This document shows positions 24,605 through 33,802 of a DNA stretch of 64,000 bases, piece by piece (within the stretch, counting starts at the first letter, position 1; every line of letters starts with the position of its first letter). Made by a program: the position numbers and the translations under genes. Source of the stretch: Marinobacter halodurans (GTDB lineage Bacteria; Pseudomonadota; Gammaproteobacteria; Pseudomonadales; Oleiphilaceae); NCBI RefSeq assembly GCF_004327985.1, contig NZ_SJDL01000016.1:1-64000 (forward strand). The letters run 5' to 3'. The notes under the pieces are model-generated. The model had not been told where the DNA came from. It did no database searches and saw only the letters and a list, made by a program, of their open reading frames with translations.

Positions 24605-27600
24605 ATGTCGACGGACCGCAGCGAGCTTGAATCCATAGTCAGGGAAGGCACCGCCTTTGACACCATTCAGAAGCGACTGAAAGAACAGGGCCGCCAACTC
24701 CGCTTATCGGTCGAGTCCCTGAACACCACCCGGGCGGAGCTTTTTGGCAGCGCTGGTATGCAAGTGTTGGGGCGTGGGCGTATCCGGACAGAGAACAACT
24801 CGGTGGCGCGGGATGTTGTACGCATCGGGGATCGTCTGCTGTTCGGGTTCAATGTCCAGCTTGGGCTTCGCAAAGCCCTCGCGATTGGGGACGTCTTCCG
24901 CCTCTATGGTCTGAAGGACTCCGAGGACGGTTTCGAGGTGACCGAAGCGCCCATTGAGGGCAGCTTCCTGGAAGACCGTCGCTTCCAGACGGATTTCCGG
25001 GAACTACAGCAGTATTACAGCCACGCCACGCTGTCTCAGTTGGCGATCATGAACGGCATGCTGCTGATGTCTTTCCGTATTGGCGAGAAACTGAGCGATC
25101 GTCGGGTCTTTCGTTGGGAATTGGCGTCGAATGGGGAAGTCAGCCGCTATGTGGACAATCGCGGCGAGCGTGATCTGGTGTTCCCTGACCGGTTCAGCTT
25201 CCCGTGGGTGACAGCGGGGCGCGACAACCAGGTCCAGGGCCGGGCCCCGCACCTCAACATCGCGGATGCCCTGTTCATCGATAACCTGCGCGGCGACATC
25301 ACCTTCAAGGTTGAAAACAACACCAACACCGGCGAAGGCATCTTCTCTGATCCGGTCGACTCCGACTCACAGTCCCTAGATGACGCGACCTTCGAGTATG
25401 CGGACCTCGGGGAGGTCATTCTGGTTCGCGTCCTGCCATTCGGCGAAGATCATTGGCGCTACTACCTGTTCAACCGCGCCACGAAACAGGTGGAGCGTAA
25501 CGATGCCATGGGTGGCTCCGTCGTGACCCTGCCGGAGAACCATGGCCTTATTTTCCCGACCGGCTATTACCTGTCCAGCGGCGAGCTAAAGACGTTTGCC
25601 GTCCCCAATGTGGATCTCCGTTTCGAACGTGCGATCCGTTCGCCGAACGGCGAAGACGTTCTCTACGTGTTCTACGGGGAAGATGCGGGCGAGGTGGTGC
25701 TCTATCGCTACAACCTCATCCGAAAGGAAGCTGATGCGCCGATGATCGGGCATGGTTTTGCCCTGTTTGAAAATGGCCATCTCGCCATTTTCAACGCGGA
25801 CAGCGAACCAACCCTCGTTCATCCGCTTCAGCTCTGGACGACGCCGTTCATGTCCGAGAGCTATCACGCCCAGGACGCCGTGGGTAATGACACCCTCATG
25901 GGTCGTATTGGCAACCCGGAACTGGTCAGAGGCATCGCCGAGATTAATTCCATCGTCACTCTGGTGGAAAAGTCGACGGCTTCCGAACAGCACTACACCA
26001 CGCTGATCCGGACGTCCGACCGGGTACTCAATCAGTTCTACTGGATCGGAGAGCTTGGTGACGAGGTGCAGGGCAATGACCTTGCCGGTCAGTTGGCCCA
26101 GGTACGAAAGACCGCCGAGCTGATGCTGGATGAGTACGAAAAAGTCCAGAGCATTCGCAGCCAGACCGCTATGGCCGTCAGCGAAGCGGGTGAAGTCCAG
26201 GGAAAGCTGTTGCGGAGCCTCAAGCCTGACAGTTGGAAAACCCCCGACCGGTTCGTGGCTCACCTCAAGCAGGTGCGTGATCATCGCGGGGTCGTACGGA
26301 CCTTGCGGGATCGTCGTTACATCGACGAATCGGCCATCGAGGCGCTGGAGCAGGAACTGGATCAGGCCGAGCAGCGACTGACGGACCGTACGTTTAACTT
26401 CCTGGCGACGCCGGCGGCGCTGGATGGGTACCGCAAGACCCTGGCGGATCTCGCCCAGTCCGTGAACGACGCCTCGTCAAGGGACGAACTGGCCAAGTGC
26501 GTCGAACAGTACCGCGAACTTACCACCGGGTTGGATATGATCCAGGGCATGCTGGCTTCCCTGTCCGGCGACAATGCGAGCCTGGAAACCCAGATTACCG
26601 AGAACATCTCGGGCATCTACGCCCGGATCAACCAGCAGCGGTCCGAGGCCGAGATTCGCCTTAAGGAGCAAGGCAGCCAGGAGGCCAAGGCGCAGTTTGC
26701 GGCCCGTATGCGGCTGTTTGAGCAGAGTCTGTCCAACGGTGTCGGGGCGCTGACAGAACCGGACGCCTGCGATGGCCTGATGACCCGGATGCTGGATCAG
26801 CTTCAGGAACTGGAAAGCCAGTTCGGTGAGTACGATGAGTTCCTGGCCGCCATCCTGGAACAGCGAGAGGCTGCCCACGAGAGCATCGAGGCGCGCCGCC
26901 AGCAGTTGCAGGACCAGCGCCAACGTCGCATTAACACGCTGAACGATGCGGCGGATCGCATACTTCGCAACATCGCGCGCCGCACTGAGCGTTTCGAAAG
27001 TCAGGAAGAACTGCACGCCTTCTTTGCCTCCGACGCCATGGTGGCCAAGGTCCGCAGCATGGCCCAGGAGCTGCGCGATATGGGCGCCAGCATGGAGGCC
27101 GATGACTGCGAGGGGCGGTTGGCGTCGGAACGGGATTCGGCGTTACGCAGTGTCCGTGATCGTGCCGACATCTACGAGGATGGCGGGCAGGTCATTCGCC
27201 TGGGGCCGCGTCACCGGTTCTCCGTGAATCACCAGGAGGTGGACCTGACTTTGGTCCCCCGCGACGACCGGGTCATGCTCCACATGACCGGTACCCAGTA
27301 TTACGAGCCCATTGAGGATGCCGAGCTGGAATCCCTGAAATCGTACTGGGACATGAGCCAGCCGTCGGAGTCGGAAACCGTCTACCGGGCTGAGTACCTG
27401 GCCTTTCTGGTGATGGGCGCCCTGCAGGAAGAGACCGAGGAATCCGTCAACGTCGCCAACCGCGACGAACTGACCGACTACATCCGGCGTTTCGCGTCGC
27501 CGAGGTACCGAGAAGGCTACGAGAAAGGCATCCACGATCATGATGCGGCGCTGATTGTCAGCACCCTGTGGCCGGCCATGCAGAGCGCTGGGCTGCTTCG

Positions 27601-29842
27601 CTTTGGGCCGTTGCCGCGGGCGCTGGCGATGCTTTACTGGGCCCGGATTGAACCGGATCAGGGAGCAGCCCGGGTGTTGCGTTCGCGTTGCCTGTCGGCC
27701 GGCATCCTCAATCGCCTGATGAATGCGACCGAACTGATGACCACGTTGGTCGAGGAGGTTCGCCCGGCCATCGCGGCGTTCGCCGCACAGCATGACCTGC
27801 CGGCTGGCGACGTGATTCTGGACAGTGCGGCGGAATACCTGGTCGGTCAGTTGGCTGAGGAGACCGGTGACTTCGAGGTGACCCAGTACGCCAGCAGTCT
27901 GGCCAATGGGTTCGTGGAGGGCATGAAACAGAAGGGCCAGTACAGTCAGTTCGAGGAAGCGCTGGCCGTGGTGGCCGATCAGCCAGGCGCACGCTGGCGT
28001 ATCACGTCGCACTGGTTGACGGCCTGGGCCAAACAGTCCGGTGATGCCGCTGCACGGCATTACCTGCCGGAAGCCATCGCCATGCTCAATGCCGGCTCAC
28101 GACTGTCGTTCAGGGCCCGCAATGTTGAACTGGCGTTCTCGGTGGACGGGCTGTTGGGCCAGCATCCGCGGATTCAGGATCGTACCCTTTCGTTACAGCT
28201 CGATGAAGTGGACCAGCGCCTACGTCACCATCGCGATGCGGTCATCCCCGGCTGGAGCCGCCTGCAGGAAGTTCGTCAGGACGTGCTGTCTCGCTGGCGG
28301 GACCGCCTCCGTCTGGAGGAGTTCAAGCCGCGTCCGTTGTCCTCGTTTGTGCGTAACAAGCTGATCAGCGAAAGCTACCTGCCGTTGATCGGGGACAACT
28401 TGGCCAAGCAGATGGGCACGGTGGGCGAGGATCGCCGCACCGACCTGATGGGCCTGCTGATGATGATCTCCCCGCCGGGCTACGGTAAGACCACTCTGAT
28501 GGAATACGTCGCCAGCCGGCTGGGCCTGATCTTCATGAAGATCAACTGCCCGAGCCTGGGCCATGACGTTATCTCTCTGGACCCGGAAAAGGCTCCGCAT
28601 TCCACCGCGGAAGCCGAGCTGATCAAGCTAAATTTGGCGCTGGAGATGGGCAACAACGTCATGCTGTACCTGGACGATATCCAGCACACCCATCCGGAAT
28701 TCCTGCAGAAGTTCATTTCCCTGTGCGACGGCAGCCGGCGCATCGAAGGGGTTTGGCGCGGTCGCACGAAAACCTACGATATGCGCGGCAAGCGGTTTTG
28801 CGTGGTGATGGCGGGCAACCCCTACACCGAAAGCGGCGATGTGTTCCAGGTGCCGGACATGCTGGCCAATCGGGCGGATATATATAACCTCGGTGATGTG
28901 CTGAGCGGCATGGAAGATGTCTTTGCGCTGTCGTACATCGAGAACAGCCTCAGCTCGAATAAGGTTCTGGCGCCGCTGGCTACGCGGGGAATGGACGATT
29001 TTTACCGGTTTGCTGATCTCGCTGCCGGACGTGAAGTGCCCAGTTCTGAATTCGAGCACGATTATAGCAGCGCCGAGCGCGAGGAAATCGTCGCCCTGTT
29101 GCAGAAGATGTTCCGGGTACGCGAGGTTGTCCTCAGGGTGAACCAGGCCTACATCGCCTCCAGTGCGCAGGCTGAAGCCTACCGCACGGAACCGCCGTTC
29201 CGGCTGCAGGGCAGTTACCGGAACATGAACAAGCTGGCGGAGAAGTTGTCGCCCGTCATGACGGATGACGAACTTGAAGCGCTGATCGACGATCATTATC
29301 TGGGCGAAGCGCAGTTGCTGACCCAGGGAGCGGAAGAAAACCTTCTTAAACTGAAACAGTTGCGGGGCGTCGCCAGCGACGATGAGCAAGAGCGCTGGCG
29401 GGCGATCTGCGAAGAATTCCAGCGCCGCCAGATGGCCGGTGGTGACGAGGAGACGGGCGCCAAGGTCGTGCGCCAGTTGGGGCTGATTGTTGAAACGCTG
29501 GCGAAGCTGCGGGACTCGATTCCCGGCCCGGAAGGGCAGTCGGATGCCATCAGGGGCATCCTATCGGCTCAGCAGGCCGATTTTGGCCGGTTTGCAGAGA
29601 CGCTTCGGGACGGCCTGAGGGAGATTCACGTCGAGCCCGCAGTCACCGTCAATGTATCCAGTCCGGCGGGGCTGGGCGACGCCCTGAAGGCGTTCGCCGA
29701 TATTTTCGAGCAGTCGGTCATACCGCTGGTGAAAGTCATGGACGGCAAGTTGGATCTGGACCTGAAAACCCAGAATGAAATGAGTCGCGTTTTGCGAACG
29801 GTTGAAGCGCTTCAGGCGCAGATTGAGGCACGTTCGGAGTAA
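24605..29842 (+). CDS. Giant AAA+ ATPase with long N-terminal region and coiled coils
   Basis: 1745 residues. The N-terminal ~500 residues are a beta-rich domain (resembling the DUF3686 region of proteins annotated as DNA repair ATPase), followed by coiled coils (about 540-900), a helical middle (900-1240), and a single AAA+ module near the C-terminus: Walker A PPGYGKTT with Lys1295, Walker B MLYLDDIQ with Asp1357/Asp1358, a sensor-1-like Asn in VVMAGNPY (about 1403) and an arginine in LANRADIYN as finger candidate. Residues 1430-1745 are helical. The annotated DNA-repair role of the family is unproven. The operon with a flotillin and a PspA protein suggests membrane-linked remodelling. RNA or DNA binding is not visible. 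Confidence 0.8.
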   Translation: MSTDRSELESIVREGTAFDTIQKRLKEQGRQLRLSVESLNTTRAELFGSAGMQVLGRGRIRTENNSVARDVVRIGDRLLFGFNVQLGLRKALAIGDVFRLYGLKDSEDGFEVTEAPIEGSFLEDRRFQTDFRELQQYYSHATLSQLAIMNGMLLMSFRIGEKLSDRRVFRWELASNGEVSRYVDNRGERDLVFPDRFSFPWVTAGRDNQVQGRAPHLNIADALFIDNLRGDITFKVENNTNTGEGIFSDPVDSDSQSLDDATFEYADLGEVILVRVLPFGEDHWRYYLFNRATKQVERNDAMGGSVVTLPENHGLIFPTGYYLSSGELKTFAVPNVDLRFERAIRSPNGEDVLYVFYGEDAGEVVLYRYNLIRKEADAPMIGHGFALFENGHLAIFNADSEPTLVHPLQLWTTPFMSESYHAQDAVGNDTLMGRIGNPELVRGIAEINSIVTLVEKSTASEQHYTTLIRTSDRVLNQFYWIGELGDEVQGNDLAGQLAQVRKTAELMLDEYEKVQSIRSQTAMAVSEAGEVQGKLLRSLKPDSWKTPDRFVAHLKQVRDHRGVVRTLRDRRYIDESAIEALEQELDQAEQRLTDRTFNFLATPAALDGYRKTLADLAQSVNDASSRDELAKCVEQYRELTTGLDMIQGMLASLSGDNASLETQITENISGIYARINQQRSEAEIRLKEQGSQEAKAQFAARMRLFEQSLSNGVGALTEPDACDGLMTRMLDQLQELESQFGEYDEFLAAILEQREAAHESIEARRQQLQDQRQRRINTLNDAADRILRNIARRTERFESQEELHAFFASDAMVAKVRSMAQELRDMGASMEADDCEGRLASERDSALRSVRDRADIYEDGGQVIRLGPRHRFSVNHQEVDLTLVPRDDRVMLHMTGTQYYEPIEDAELESLKSYWDMSQPSESETVYRAEYLAFLVMGALQEETEESVNVANRDELTDYIRRFASPRYREGYEKGIHDHDAALIVSTLWPAMQSAGLLRFGPLPRALAMLYWARIEPDQGAARVLRSRCLSAGILNRLMNATELMTTLVEEVRPAIAAFAAQHDLPAGDVILDSAAEYLVGQLAEETGDFEVTQYASSLANGFVEGMKQKGQYSQFEEALAVVADQPGARWRITSHWLTAWAKQSGDAAARHYLPEAIAMLNAGSRLSFRARNVELAFSVDGLLGQHPRIQDRTLSLQLDEVDQRLRHHRDAVIPGWSRLQEVRQDVLSRWRDRLRLEEFKPRPLSSFVRNKLISESYLPLIGDNLAKQMGTVGEDRRTDLMGLLMMISPPGYGKTTLMEYVASRLGLIFMKINCPSLGHDVISLDPEKAPHSTAEAELIKLNLALEMGNNVMLYLDDIQHTHPEFLQKFISLCDGSRRIEGVWRGRTKTYDMRGKRFCVVMAGNPYTESGDVFQVPDMLANRADIYNLGDVLSGMEDVFALSYIENSLSSNKVLAPLATRGMDDFYRFADLAAGREVPSSEFEHDYSSAEREEIVALLQKMFRVREVVLRVNQAYIASSAQAEAYRTEPPFRLQGSYRNMNKLAEKLSPVMTDDELEALIDDHYLGEAQLLTQGAEENLLKLKQLRGVASDDEQERWRAICEEFQRRQMAGGDEETGAKVVRQLGLIVETLAKLRDSIPGPEGQSDAIRGILSAQQADFGRFAETLRDGLREIHVEPAVTVNVSSPAGLGDALKAFADIFEQSVIPLVKVMDGKLDLDLKTQNEMSRVLRTVEALQAQIEARSE

Positions 29843-29893
29843 ATCTGCCCAAAGGAATCGGGGCAGGTGGCAGATTATCGACAAGGAGTGTTT

Positions 29894-31645
29894 GTGAGCA
29901 CATTGGAAGCGTTTCTCGAGAGTCGGGAGAAAGACGGCGTCTGGGCATTCAATCGCCGCTGGCGGGATTGCCCGTTCTACGGGATCTACCTGCGGCGGGA
30001 AGAGGGAACCGAGATTCCTTCGTTGATATCGGACGATGACTTTCAGATGATGACTGCCGGGCCCGACCGACAGGAGGTCGAGGATTCGATCAAGGAATGG
30101 CAGCCGCCCGAAGGTACGCGGATCGTGATCAAGGAAAAGCCTTTTCATGCCTGGTGCCGGGATTGCCTCCATAACGGAGTCCTACTGAACTGGCTGGGGG
30201 AGGGAGCAGTGATGAACCAGACCATCCTCCACCTGATGGGTTACACAGCGGTCCGTGATGGCGCTGATGGTCGGCCCTTCCTGACCGAATGCACCCCCCT
30301 GAAAACGGACGAGGATACGTCGCGGTTCAAGGCCCAGAAATGGCTCCAGGCAGGTATCGACCCCGATCTAAAAAAGCGAGACGAGTCCGTGGATGAAAGC
30401 CTCGTCTATGACTCCACCAAAGACACTCTCTTCACGAATGCCAACCTGGAGCAACGGTGCCGGGAAACGCTCTCGACCGTGGAGCAGGCTCTCTACGACG
30501 AATGGTCCGAAATGCCGGTCGATTTCGCCGAACTCTTGGGGGTGGACCCGAAAACCGTCAGAAGAGATGTGAGCGATGTCGAAACCGAGTTGAACTTCCA
30601 GTTGGGTGAGCATGAGCCGATTGCCCCAGAAGGTACACCGGAATCCATCGACAAGCTGCTGAAACTTGAGAAAGCCATCGCCGAAAAAGTTCTGGGGCAA
30701 GAGGCAGGCTTAAGATTGGAGGTCGAGCCTTACGATCCTCCAGAGAGTATCGACAAAGAACACCCAGATATTGACAAGCCTCAATCCGGGCCGGAGTCTT
30801 CCGACGGTGCGACCGGTTTGGGTGCTCAGGTCGCAGAGGGGGAGCCTATAGCATTCAGTAACGTGAATGTGGTGTTCGGCAACTACCCGCAGTATGCATT
30901 GAATACCTCCGGGGTTTTGGTTCAGGACAGCGATTTAAAGGCCGCGGCGCTTCCCGTGCAGCCCGGCAATCATCCTTTCCCACCAGGCTTCTATCAGACA
31001 TTGGCGAGACATCTCGCATGTGTACTGCACTGGTATGGTGTCGTGCAGGCGGAAGCGCTGTCGTTCAGTAACGTTGAAGACACCATGAGGGGCCTGTTCC
31101 CGAGTCGGGTTCTCAATCTGGATAAAACATACATTCCGGATTACGAGGACAACAACTACCCCCGCTACGGGCGTTGGCGACTGACGTCCGGGGAGGTGCC
31201 CCTGTTGTTATTGGGCGAAGAGGATGGCCACCACATCTGCTTGTTCATGTTGGAAGTCGAGGTACCGGCCGATGATATTCCCGCCACCTTCCCCGATAGG
31301 CACGAAATCATTGATCAGGGGCGAGCCAGGTTTCTTGATTTCCTGGATTTTATAGCCATTCCCAAGAACCTCGTCGATTACCCCGACGAATGGTTGCGGA
31401 AAAGTGGCCCCAGTAACGACAAGTTCGTCTACGAAATGAAGCGTGAGTTGCAAATCGTTTTCCTGGCTCGGTCACCCAAAGGGCAGCGTGAATTCAGTAT
31501 TCAGGTTGCCCAAAGGGCAATGAGCGGGATTGAAGCCGAGTATCGGGACAACGATACCAGCAACGCCAGCGAGGGGGACGGTGCCGCGGCCGCTTTCATC
31601 TTTTTCTTGTTCATTGCCATTGGATTGGCGTTCTGGTTCGGCTAG
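29894..31645 (+). CDS. Tail-anchored protein of unknown function, last gene of flotillin-ATPase operon
   Basis: 583 residues from GTG 29894 (AAGGAG five bases upstream; an upstream in-frame GTG at 29867 lacks a good site). It has a soluble, acidic N-terminal part with conserved-looking Trp and Cys residues (AWCRDCLHNG near 92-101), a Pro/Glu-rich linker (about 255-310), and a second globular domain (about 315-555) starting FSNVNVVFGNYPQYALNTSG. A single C-terminal membrane helix (AAFIFFLFIAIGLAFWFG) is typical of a tail anchor facing the cytoplasm. I recognise no family. It lies 51 bases after the ATPase and is its likely membrane partner. Confidence 0.65.
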   Translation: MSTLEAFLESREKDGVWAFNRRWRDCPFYGIYLRREEGTEIPSLISDDDFQMMTAGPDRQEVEDSIKEWQPPEGTRIVIKEKPFHAWCRDCLHNGVLLNWLGEGAVMNQTILHLMGYTAVRDGADGRPFLTECTPLKTDEDTSRFKAQKWLQAGIDPDLKKRDESVDESLVYDSTKDTLFTNANLEQRCRETLSTVEQALYDEWSEMPVDFAELLGVDPKTVRRDVSDVETELNFQLGEHEPIAPEGTPESIDKLLKLEKAIAEKVLGQEAGLRLEVEPYDPPESIDKEHPDIDKPQSGPESSDGATGLGAQVAEGEPIAFSNVNVVFGNYPQYALNTSGVLVQDSDLKAAALPVQPGNHPFPPGFYQTLARHLACVLHWYGVVQAEALSFSNVEDTMRGLFPSRVLNLDKTYIPDYEDNNYPRYGRWRLTSGEVPLLLLGEEDGHHICLFMLEVEVPADDIPATFPDRHEIIDQGRARFLDFLDFIAIPKNLVDYPDEWLRKSGPSNDKFVYEMKRELQIVFLARSPKGQREFSIQVAQRAMSGIEAEYRDNDTSNASEGDGAAAAFIFFLFIAIGLAFWFG

Positions 31646-31867
31646 TGGCAGCGCTGAACTTGATGCCCGCGACAATGCCGCAGAAGAGGTTTGCTTTGAG
31701 TAGCAAAGGAATACTGGCTGTCCTGCTGACTTTTGCGAACGGTGTCGTTCAAGCAGATTCCTGATTCGTTGATTGCCAAGGTCAGATGGGACGCATTGAC
31801 ATAGAATCGTCGGATACGGCGATCCTCTCGGTCAGCAGTAACCAGTTTCACATTGAATCGCGCGTCG

Positions 31868-32602
31868 TCAGAGGCGTGGCATTGTCGCGAGCGCGTAAGC
31901 CTGCAGCGCCATGCAGGACTCGGCGTCGTTGATCTCTCCGTTGGCGAGCGAGATCAGCAACTGATCCAGCGTCACCGTGCGATGGATCGATACGTCCTCA
32001 TCCGGCTCCAACGCCTGGTCTTCAGTCTGCTCACATCCGTAGGCGAAGACCACGCGTCCGCGTGTTGCTGTGAGGGCTGGTAAGGCGTAGGCCTCGTAAC
32101 GCGTTTCCTCGATATCGCTTGCCGTCATGCCCAGCTCTTCCCGGAAAACATCCTCGTTTACCATGCCGTACCGGTGCCGATTTCGAATCTCACTGACAAT
32201 GGACAGGACAGGAATCTCGAAGAGGATGGTGTACAGCCAGGGACCTTCTGCCCGAATCAACAGTTCACCGTTATCGACACGGACCGTGACATAGCGGCGT
32301 GGGTCAAACCGAAACTGACGGAGGAATTCGATGTACGCCTCCTTCAGGAACGGGATTCTGGACAGGTACCTCAATTGATCTTCGGTAAACGCCACACCTT
32401 CAAGGTTGTTGATGGCCTCGCGAATCTCGCCGGCGAATTCGGCGAGATTTTCGTCGGTCCGGCACCGGAACTCGTAGCGCACCAGGACCGCGGCGTATTT
32501 CTCGAAAACCACCTGCTGCATGTGCAGTTTGTAGGCATCGGTATCCATGGCGCTGGTAATCAACTGCGGCCGGAAAAGCGCTTTGCTGACGGTGGTGTTC
32601 AT
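31868..32602 (-). pseudogene. pncB: Chimera: N-terminal nicotinate phosphoribosyltransferase fused to C-terminal Nudix hydrolase
   Basis: A 244-residue open frame that is not a normal protein. Residues 1-~153 match the PncB N-terminus (MDTDAYKLHMQQVV, FRCRTDENL, RFDPRRYVTV, GPWLYTILFEIPVLSIVSEIRNRHRY). Residues ~155-244 match the C-terminal half of an ADP-ribose pyrophosphatase-type Nudix hydrolase (REELGMT, GRVVFAYGC, DEDVSIHRTVTLDQLL, NGEINDAESCMALQAYAL). PncB normally has about 400 residues, and its catalytic C-terminal two thirds are gone, as is the first half of the Nudix box. A deletion within a pncB-nudix gene pair, possibly at a shared REEL sequence, explains it. Facing it is nrtR. 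Confidence 0.75.
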
Positions 32603-32617
32603 GGCACTCCCTTAAAT

Positions 32618-32634
32618 AGTCAAATCATTTGACT
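32618..32634. promoter_or_regulatory. NrtR-like operator 1
   Basis: AGTCAAATCATTTGACT is a perfect 17-bp palindrome about a central C. It lies just upstream of the pncB-nudix chimera and resembles the NrtR boxes GTCAAA..TTTGAC known upstream of NAD-salvage genes. Confidence 0.7.
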
Positions 32635-32659
32635 TATAAGGCAGGATTCTCTTTTTATT

Positions 32660-32676
32660 TGTCAATTCTTTTGACA
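32660..32676. promoter_or_regulatory. NrtR-like operator 2
   Basis: TGTCAATTCTTTTGACA is an imperfect palindrome (outer six bases pair on each side) with the same core as operator 1 and centred 42 bases from it. It lies about 50 bases before nrtR, consistent with autoregulation. Confidence 0.65.
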
Positions 32677-32725
32677 TAAAATGAGAGGTGATACCCTCAG
32701 GCCTCCACTTTCAAAGGCGATAAAT

Positions 32726-33439
32726 ATGATCGTGACGCTCGATTTTGTATGCCTGCGGCTGAATCGGGAGACCCGGGCACCGGAGGTGATGCTCCAGAAA
32801 CGTCAGAAATCCCCGGAATTAGGTCGCGATGCGCTCGTCGGCGGTTGGGTCTGGGAAAGGCCGGAGAAAGAGGGCGGGCCATGTGACGTGACTCTGGACG
32901 ACGCCGTTGCCCGAATCCTGTCACAGAAGGTTGGTCTCCAGCCCAGTTATCTGGAGCGGGTGAAGCCGGAGGGCGGCCTGAACCGGGATCCTAGCCTGGG
33001 CTGGTCCGTGACGCTGCCCCATTTGTGTCTGTTCAATCGAGCGGATAACGAAGCCCTGCAAACCCGGCCGGGGATTCGGTGGGTGAGCGCTGAGAGTATC
33101 TTGTCGGGCGAGTTTCCGCTTCCGTACGATCACGGTAAGTTGGTGGCGAGCGCCTACGAGGTCTTTCTGAACAAGATTAAGTACTCGTCGCTGTTGCTCT
33201 ATTTGCTCCCGGAGCAGGTGGCTATTGCAGAAATCGTGGAAGCCTATGCGGTATTGGGCATCCGGGTGTCCAAGCAGACGGTATTCAGTCGCTGGGTGAA
33301 CGCAGGATTGCTGATCGAGACGGGCGAGCGAAGGGAATCCGGCAGCCGTGGTCGGGCGCCGATGCTGTATCGGCTGACGGAGCGATCACTGTCCTATTTC
33401 GATAGCGAAATAGGGAAGAGCTACAAAACGCGCACTTGA
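32726..33439 (+). CDS. nrtR: NrtR, Nudix-related transcriptional regulator of NAD metabolism
   Basis: 237 residues from ATG 32726 (AAAGGCG ahead of it; ATG 32681 is an alternative that overlaps the operator region). The N-terminal ~150 residues are a Nudix fold with a degenerate box: GGWVWERPEKEGG is followed by AVARILSQKVGL, which lacks the REUxEE catalytic glutamates. This is the NrtR condition in which the fold senses ADP-ribose. The C-terminal part (about 155-235) is a winged helix (EQVAIAEIVEAYAVLGIRVSKQTVFSRWV and GSRGRAPMLYRLTE). It should repress the divergent NAD-salvage genes through the two operators. Confidence 0.88.
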   Translation: MIVTLDFVCLRLNRETRAPEVMLQKRQKSPELGRDALVGGWVWERPEKEGGPCDVTLDDAVARILSQKVGLQPSYLERVKPEGGLNRDPSLGWSVTLPHLCLFNRADNEALQTRPGIRWVSAESILSGEFPLPYDHGKLVASAYEVFLNKIKYSSLLLYLLPEQVAIAEIVEAYAVLGIRVSKQTVFSRWVNAGLLIETGERRESGSRGRAPMLYRLTERSLSYFDSEIGKSYKTRT

Positions 33440-33802
33440 TACGGGAGCAGGTTGGCGTAAGGGGGGCTGAGCTCTTGCCGCTTGCAGATGATTTCCGTTT
33501 TTTGATGAGGACTGTATCATGGTCCTCGCAGTCATCCTGCAGGACGCAGGGCGTGGAAGTCATGGAAAGGATGCAATGTTATTACCTCCCGAAGTCCGCT
33601 TTAAGGAATTACCCCTTGGAGCGATTGAAGACTTGTCTTACGACGTTTTACGTAAAAAACCACGGCAACCGTGACGCCCGTAAATTTGCCGGAACGCGCT
33701 TTTGAAGTGACTCATAGCTGATTTACCCGTTCGTTATCCGGTGGCTTTCCAAGGTGGAATGCCATAGCAGCAATAACCCAATATCACCACAAGGACCGTG
33801 AA
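33440..33802. other. Intergenic stretch without a supported gene
   Basis: The small plus-strand frames have no recognisable family, and I see no promoter or terminator clear enough to report. Confidence 0.5.

Noticed and set aside
24605-29842. Calling the giant ATPase a DNA repair enzyme
   Set aside because: That label is used for the family, but no DNA-binding or nuclease motif is visible and the genomic context points to the membrane.
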